This document shows positions 59,678 through 64,000 of a stretch of DNA of 64,000 nucleotides, piece after piece (the first letter of the stretch is position 1; each line of letters begins with the position of its first letter). Below the pieces are notes generated by a model that searched no databases, was not told the origin of the DNA, and saw only the letters and a program-made list of their open reading frames with translations. The position numbers were made by a program, and so were the translations under genes. Source of the stretch: JANWVO01 sp037446555 (GTDB lineage: Bacteria; Acidobacteriota; Terriglobia; Bryobacterales; Bryobacteraceae); contig JBBIIK010000002.1 in assembly GCA_037446555.1 (NCBI GenBank), positions 62,001-126,000 of the forward strand, written 5' to 3'.

Positions 59678-60910
59678 ATGCAGAGCATACTCGCCATCCT
59701 TCTGGCCGGAGGGGTGGGCGAGCGGCTGTATCCTCTCACCCGGCGGACCGCCAAACCCGCCGTTCCCTTCGGCAGCTTCTACCGGATCATCGATTTCACG
59801 CTTTCCAACTGCGTCAATTCCGGCTTGCGGCGGGTTTTTTGCCTCACGCAGTACAAGTCGCTGGAACTGGCCCGCCATATTCGCGAGGGCTGGGATCTGT
59901 TTTCCGGCGAAATCGGGGAATTCATTGAAGCGATCCCCCCGATGAAGCGGGTGCATTCGGACTGGTACCTGGGCACTGCCGACGCAGTGTACCAGAACCT
60001 GGAGAGCATCGCTGTCGAGAAGCCGGATCTGGTGCTGATCCTGGCCGCGGACCACATCTACAAGATGGATTACATGGAGATGGTGGACTGGCATCTGCAG
60101 CACTCGGCGGATGTGACCATCGCCACCATCCAGACGCCGCCATCAGAAGCGGCGCGGTTCGGCGTCGTCGACATCGAGCCGGGCACATACCGTGTGCGGG
60201 GCTTCGAGGAGAAGCCGCAGCACGGGCGGCCGGCGCCCTCGGCGTTCGACCCGGAGATGATCTCGGCGTCGATGGGCATTTACGTCTTCAACACGCGCGT
60301 GCTGGTGGAGGCGCTGCGCGCCGACGCCGCCGACGCAGGCTCCGAGCATGATTTCGGCAAGAACGTGCTCCCGGCGCTGATCCGCTCGCACCGGGTGACG
60401 GCGTACGATTTCCGGGACCTGAACCGCAAGTGCGTGCGCTACTGGCGCGACGTCGGCACCATCGACGCCTACTACGAAGCCAACATGGACCTGGTGAGCG
60501 TGACGCCGGAGTTCAACCTGTACGACACGGAGTGGCCCATCCGCACGCGGATGCCGCAGGCGCCGCCGGCGAAGTTCGTCTTCGCACAGGGCGGACGGCG
60601 GATGGGCGTGGCCACGGATTCGATTGTGGCGCCGGGCGTGATCGTCTCCGGCGGCAGGGTGCATCATTCGTTGCTGAGCCCGGGCGTGCGCGTGAACTCC
60701 TACTGCGACATCGAGGACTCGATTCTGCTCCACGGGGTGAACGTGGGGCGGTATTCGCGCATCCGCCGGGCGATCATCGACACGGGCGTGCAACTGCCCG
60801 AGGGCACGGTGATCGGCGAGGACCCGGAACGCGACCGTGCGGCGGGCTACCATGTGACGCCGGGCGGCGTCACCGTGGTGAGCCTGCCGGAGGAGGCGCA
60901 GGCCTGGTAG
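59678..60910 (+). CDS. glgC: Glucose-1-phosphate adenylyltransferase
   Basis: GlgC makes ADP-glucose from ATP and glucose 1-phosphate, the committed step of glycogen synthesis. 410 residues. N-terminal nucleotidyltransferase domain: LAGGVGERLYPLTRRTAKPAVPFG, then WYLGTADAVYQNL, ILAADHIYKMDYMEM and GFEEKPQHGRP (substrate site), VRYWRDVGTIDAYYEAN. C-terminal left-handed beta-helix (about 300-405) for allosteric control, with SLLSPGVRVNSYCDIEDSIL. The SD GAGGAG is just before the ATG. No other glg gene is adjacent. Confidence 0.93.
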   Translation: MQSILAILLAGGVGERLYPLTRRTAKPAVPFGSFYRIIDFTLSNCVNSGLRRVFCLTQYKSLELARHIREGWDLFSGEIGEFIEAIPPMKRVHSDWYLGTADAVYQNLESIAVEKPDLVLILAADHIYKMDYMEMVDWHLQHSADVTIATIQTPPSEAARFGVVDIEPGTYRVRGFEEKPQHGRPAPSAFDPEMISASMGIYVFNTRVLVEALRADAADAGSEHDFGKNVLPALIRSHRVTAYDFRDLNRKCVRYWRDVGTIDAYYEANMDLVSVTPEFNLYDTEWPIRTRMPQAPPAKFVFAQGGRRMGVATDSIVAPGVIVSGGRVHHSLLSPGVRVNSYCDIEDSILLHGVNVGRYSRIRRAIIDTGVQLPEGTVIGEDPERDRAAGYHVTPGGVTVVSLPEEAQAW

Positions 60911-60940
60911 TTGAGTCTGGCTGCGGGCCGCTTAGCCGCC

Positions 60941-60946
60941 TATAAT
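60941..60946 (+). promoter_or_regulatory. Perfect TATAAT -10 element before the haem sensor kinase operon
   Basis: TATAAT ends 19 bases before the kinase ATG. No good -35 is found at 17 bases (TGGCTG). The predicted leader is only about 13 bases and has no clear SD. Confidence 0.45.
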
Positions 60947-60965
60947 CCGGATAGAGACATCCGAT

Positions 60966-62579
60966 ATGCGCCTGGTCACCAAGCTGATGATCGCCGTGGC
61001 TGGTGTGGTGGCGGTCATCGCCGTCATTTCCGGCTATACGATCTACCGGGCCGAGGAGCAGCACATGATCGACGTGGTGATCGCCGGCGCCGACCAGCTC
61101 TCCAGCAGCATCACCGCCGCCACCTGGCACGCGATGCTGGCCGACCGCCGCGATGACGTCTACCAGACGATGCAGACGATCGCGGAAAAGCAGGGGATCG
61201 ACCGCTTGCGGCTGTTCAACGGCCAGGGCGAGGTGACCTTTTCAACCAACCCGGAAGACATCCGCCGCCGGTTCACACGCGACGAGCCGCAGTGCGCCTA
61301 CTGCCACAGGCAGGGGCTGGAGTTGACGCAGCTGACACTCCGGGAGCGGACGCGGCTTCAGCAGCTGGCGGCGGGTCCCAGACGGCTGTCCGTGATCACG
61401 CCCATCCCGAACGAGCCGCAGTGCAGCAACGCCGCCTGCCATGCCCATCCGCCCCACGTGAAGGTTCTGGGGCTGCTGGAAGTCAGCCTCAAGCTCGACG
61501 TCGTGGACGAGGAGCTGGCCAATATGCAGACTCGCATCGCCGTGCGTGCCCTTGGCGAGATTCTTCTGATCCTGCCCATGATCTACTTCTTCGCGCGTCG
61601 CTTCTTCACTCGCCCCATCGGTCATCTGATCGCCAGCACGGAATCCATCAGCCGCATGGAGCTGGACAGGCCGGTGCACATTCCGGAACAGGCTGGCGAG
61701 ATCACCGACCTCGCGCGCGCCTTCGAGGCAATGCGCGTGCGGCTGAAGGACGCGGTGGACCGCATCAATTCCTTCACACAGGAGCTGGAAGACAAGGTGG
61801 AGCTGCGGACGCGGGAACTGAAGAGCGCCCACCAGAAGCTGTTGCAAAACGACCGGCTGGCTTCGCTGGGACAGCTTGCCGCCAGCGTCGCCCATGAGAT
61901 CAACAACCCGGTGGCGGGCCTGCTGAACCTGGCGAAGCTGCTGGAGCGCCTGCTGCGCGACGACGGGGTGCCTCCGGAGAGGCTGGCGGATTTTCGGCGC
62001 TACCTGGGGCAGATCGTATCGGAGACGACAAGGGTGGGCCGCATTGTGGGCGATCTGCTGGCCTTTTCGCGCCGCTCCTCTCCGCATCATGGCGAAACGG
62101 ATCTGAACCAGGTGGTCGCCTCAACGCTTTCGCTGGTGGCGCACAAACTGAAGCTGGCCAACGTCGGGGTGGACCTGCAGCTCGATCCGAAGTTGCCGGT
62201 GGTCTACTGCGACCGCTCGCAGATGCAGCAGGTGGTGCTGAACCTGGTGCTGAACGCAGCCGAGGCGATGCAGACGCACGGGAAGGGCACGCTGCGGATC
62301 GAGACCACGGCGAAAGATGGCGAGGCCATTCTCCGCGTGGAGGACGACGGGGAGGGCATCCCGCCGGAGGTGCTGCCGCGGATCTTTGATCCGTTCTTCA
62401 CCACCAAGCCGGAGGGCAAGGGCGTGGGGCTGGGGTTGGCGGTGACCTATGGCATCATTCAGGCGCATCAGGGCGACATCGAAGTCTCCAGCCGGCCGGG
62501 ACAGGGAACGGTGTTCACCATCCGCCTTCCGCTGCGCAAGGCGCCCGAGGCTGAACCGCTTGGGGCGGTGCGGGGGTGA
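60966..62579 (+). CDS. Sensor histidine kinase with two c-type haem motifs in its periplasmic domain
   Basis: 537 residues. TM1 (about 5-27), a periplasmic domain (28-187), TM2 (about 190-212), HAMP, coiled coil, HisKA with His310 (ASVAHEINNPVAG), and a complete HATPase_c (NLVLNAAEAM, EDDGEGIPP, KGVGLGLAVTYGI). The periplasmic domain carries CAYCH (Cys110-His114), a standard c-type haem site, and CSNAACH (Cys153-His159), a CX4CH variant, plus nearby HAHPPH. So it probably binds haem covalently and senses redox state, oxygen, NO or CO. It is coupled to an archaemetzincin (GTGA) and, through it, to an NtrC-type activator. Confidence 0.9.
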   Translation: MRLVTKLMIAVAGVVAVIAVISGYTIYRAEEQHMIDVVIAGADQLSSSITAATWHAMLADRRDDVYQTMQTIAEKQGIDRLRLFNGQGEVTFSTNPEDIRRRFTRDEPQCAYCHRQGLELTQLTLRERTRLQQLAAGPRRLSVITPIPNEPQCSNAACHAHPPHVKVLGLLEVSLKLDVVDEELANMQTRIAVRALGEILLILPMIYFFARRFFTRPIGHLIASTESISRMELDRPVHIPEQAGEITDLARAFEAMRVRLKDAVDRINSFTQELEDKVELRTRELKSAHQKLLQNDRLASLGQLAASVAHEINNPVAGLLNLAKLLERLLRDDGVPPERLADFRRYLGQIVSETTRVGRIVGDLLAFSRRSSPHHGETDLNQVVASTLSLVAHKLKLANVGVDLQLDPKLPVVYCDRSQMQQVVLNLVLNAAEAMQTHGKGTLRIETTAKDGEAILRVEDDGEGIPPEVLPRIFDPFFTTKPEGKGVGLGLAVTYGIIQAHQGDIEVSSRPGQGTVFTIRLPLRKAPEAEPLGAVRG

Positions 62580-63124
62580 CGGTCTTGGGCCTCATGGAGA
62601 TCAGGACGCCGGACGCGGAACCGCTGCCTCCCCGGGTGATCCCCGCCATGGCAGCGGCGCTGGAAGCCTGTCTGCCCGTGCGCGTGGCCGGTCTGAAGCC
62701 CGTGACGGCCCCGCTGGAGGCGCTGGACCGCAGGCGCTCGCAATGGAGCGCTCCGGCGCTGCTTGAGGCGGTGCTGGCTTCTCTGCCGGACGGCATTCCG
62801 AAGGCGCTGGGCGTCATCGGCGTGGATCTGTACATTCCGATGCTGAGCTTTGTCTATGGGCAGGCGCAGCTGAACGGGCGCGCGGGCGTGGTTTCGATCG
62901 CGCGCTTGCGGCAGCAGTTTTACGGGCTGCCCGGAAGCGATGCGCTGCTGGAAGAGCGGGCGCGCAAAGAAGCGGTGCACGAGGCGGGCCACCTGTTCGG
63001 GCTGGTGCACTGCGCCGCCCCGGGCTGCGTGATGCGGCTGTCGGTTCAGCCCGGCCAAATTGATCTGAAGGGTGAGGCGCTCTGCGAGGCTTGCGCCGCG
63101 CGCGTCCGGGAGGTGAGGAAATGA
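62576..63124 (+). CDS. amzA: Archaemetzincin-family zinc metalloprotease
   Basis: 182 residues from GTG 62576 (overlap GTGA with the kinase stop). It is soluble, with no signal peptide. The signature of archaemetzincins is complete: AVHEAGHLFGLVHC with His135, Glu136, His139 and His145 (HExxHxxGxxH), then the second zinc site Cys (CAAPGC), Met in CVMRLS and CEAC near the C-terminus. The N-terminal half (LGVIGVDLYIPMLSFVYGQA) fits the family, including the usual D-L-Y/F strand. Physiological substrates of archaemetzincins are unknown. Being sandwiched between a kinase and its regulator suggests a role in that signal path. Confidence 0.88.
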   Translation: MTVLGLMEIRTPDAEPLPPRVIPAMAAALEACLPVRVAGLKPVTAPLEALDRRRSQWSAPALLEAVLASLPDGIPKALGVIGVDLYIPMLSFVYGQAQLNGRAGVVSIARLRQQFYGLPGSDALLEERARKEAVHEAGHLFGLVHCAAPGCVMRLSVQPGQIDLKGEALCEACAARVREVRK

Positions 63125-64000
63125 AACCGCAGTGGCAGATCCTCGTGGTCGACGACGAGGAGATCATGTGCGAGTCTCTCGCGGCATGGCTGCGCGAGGA
63201 CGGCTATCTGGTAGACACCGCCTCGAGCGGGCGCGAAGCCGTCGAGCTGGCGAAGAAGACCGACTACGCCATCTACTTCATCGACCTGAAGATGCCGGGT
63301 GGCATGGACGGCATCGACACGCTGATGGAGATCCGGCGGCTGCACCCGGACGCTTCCGTCATCATCATCACCGCTTACGCCACCGTGGACACCGCCATCA
63401 CCGCCATCAAGGAGGGCGCGCAGGAGTACATCGTCAAGCCCTGCAACCCGGAGGAAATCTCCCTGTTGGTCAGCCGGACCATCAAAGTGAAGCGGCTGCA
63501 GCGCGAAAACCTGATCCTCCGGAAGAAGCTGCAGCGGCGCTACCAGTTCCACGACATCATCTGCAAGAGCCCGCTCATGCAGCAGGTGCTCGAGCTGGCG
63601 CGCGAGGTGGCGAGCCTCCGCAGCACCGTCCTGATCCACGGCGAAAGCGGCACGGGCAAGGAGGTGGTGGCGCGGGCCATCCACTTCTCCGGCAGCCGCG
63701 CCCAGAAGCCTTTCATCGCCGTCAGCTGCGCGGCGCTGGCCGAGACGCTGCTCGAGAGCGAACTGTTCGGCTACGAGAAGGGCGCCTTCACCGGCGCAGC
63801 GGAGAGGAAGAAGGGCAAGTTCGAGCTGGCGGACGGCGGCACAATCTTTCTCGACGAGATCGGCGATATCGGGCCGAAGCTTCAGGCGGACCTGTTGCGC
63901 GTGCTGCAGGAACGGTCCTTTTACCGGGTGGGGGGCACGGAAGAAGTGCATGTGGATGTGCGCGTGATCGCCGCCACCCACAAGGACCTCCGCGCAATGG
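63121..64000 (+). CDS. NtrC-type sigma-54-dependent response regulator (3' end outside window)
   Basis: At least 293 residues are visible, starting at ATG 63121 (ATGA overlap with the protease stop); the C-terminal Fis-type DNA-binding domain lies beyond the window. Receiver domain (about 5-120) with VVDDEE, phosphoacceptor Asp55 (IYFIDLKMPGGMDG), the ITAYAT switch and Lys in EYIVKPCNP. AAA+ domain from about 145: ICKSPLMQQVLELA, Walker A GESGTGKE, the sigma-54 contact loop GAFTGA (residues 221-226), Walker B GGTIFLDEIGD, and RVGGTEEVHVDVRVIAATHKDL. It would activate sigma-54 promoters in response to the haem kinase. Confidence 0.93.
   Translation, partial: MKPQWQILVVDDEEIMCESLAAWLREDGYLVDTASSGREAVELAKKTDYAIYFIDLKMPGGMDGIDTLMEIRRLHPDASVIIITAYATVDTAITAIKEGAQEYIVKPCNPEEISLLVSRTIKVKRLQRENLILRKKLQRRYQFHDIICKSPLMQQVLELAREVASLRSTVLIHGESGTGKEVVARAIHFSGSRAQKPFIAVSCAALAETLLESELFGYEKGAFTGAAERKKGKFELADGGTIFLDEIGDIGPKLQADLLRVLQERSFYRVGGTEEVHVDVRVIAATHKDLRAM

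Overview
The window is GC-rich, densely coded bacterial DNA. It shows many 1-4 nt ATGA/GTGA/TTGA stop-start overlaps and frequent GTG/TTG starts. The gene content points to Acidobacteriota, most likely a Bryobacterales/Solibacter-type organism (inference; no rRNA gene is present). The pointers are a TonB-dependent receptor with an N-terminal carboxypeptidase-regulatory-like domain, a CRTAC1/ASPIC repeat protein beside a TPR protein, Gram-negative lipid A genes (lpxA, lpxD), and an alternative complex III (ACIII) operon fused to a caa3-type oxidase operon.

1-25 kb is mostly housekeeping. In order: the 3' end of aspS, a secreted multi-domain protein, a small cytochrome c, tRNA-Glu(TTC), divergent lpxA/lpxD, a MobB-like P-loop protein, a degenerate kinase-like protein, a CDF metal transporter, an O-methyltransferase, a rhodanese/JAMM pair, a lipoprotein, a coupled pair of 4-TM EamA-like half transporters, xylB, msrPQ, a DUF362 protein, an unrecognised secreted protein, a SurA/PrsA-like foldase, fabD, an AcrB-type RND pump, a small Cys protein, an FAH hydrolase plus aminotransferase pair, and adk.

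24.5-33.4 kb is more accessory. It holds a strongly structured leader RNA whose 3' strand contains the Shine-Dalgarno sequence of a small Cys-containing ORF. This is followed by a TonB receptor / TPR / CRTAC1 cluster and a radical SAM protein with a B12-binding-like N-terminus.

33.4-48.2 kb is one long minus-strand respiratory locus: actA-B-C-D-E-F, a one-TM protein of unknown function, a Sco copper chaperone, then coxB-A-C-D (A2-type oxidase whose subunit II carries a fused cytochrome c domain). cstA and a small YbdD-like partner lie downstream. Together the products would carry electrons from quinol through ACIII to the oxidase. A histidine kinase and a response regulator with an XRE-type DNA-binding domain are divergent from actA. 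They share an intergenic region with facing promoters and a perfect 12-bp palindrome, so they are candidate regulators of the respiratory locus.

50.4-64 kb holds a CzcCBA-type metal efflux operon, a secreted six-hairpin glycosidase, a NarL-type response regulator, a small IPT/TIG-like secreted protein and glgC. The last cluster is translationally coupled: a sensor kinase with two c-type haem motifs in its periplasmic domain, an archaemetzincin-family metalloprotease, and an NtrC-type sigma-54 activator cut by the window end.

No insertion sequence, integrase, CRISPR array or rRNA gene was seen. No gene-free stretch exceeds about 300 bases. All family assignments come from reading motifs by eye; no database search was run.
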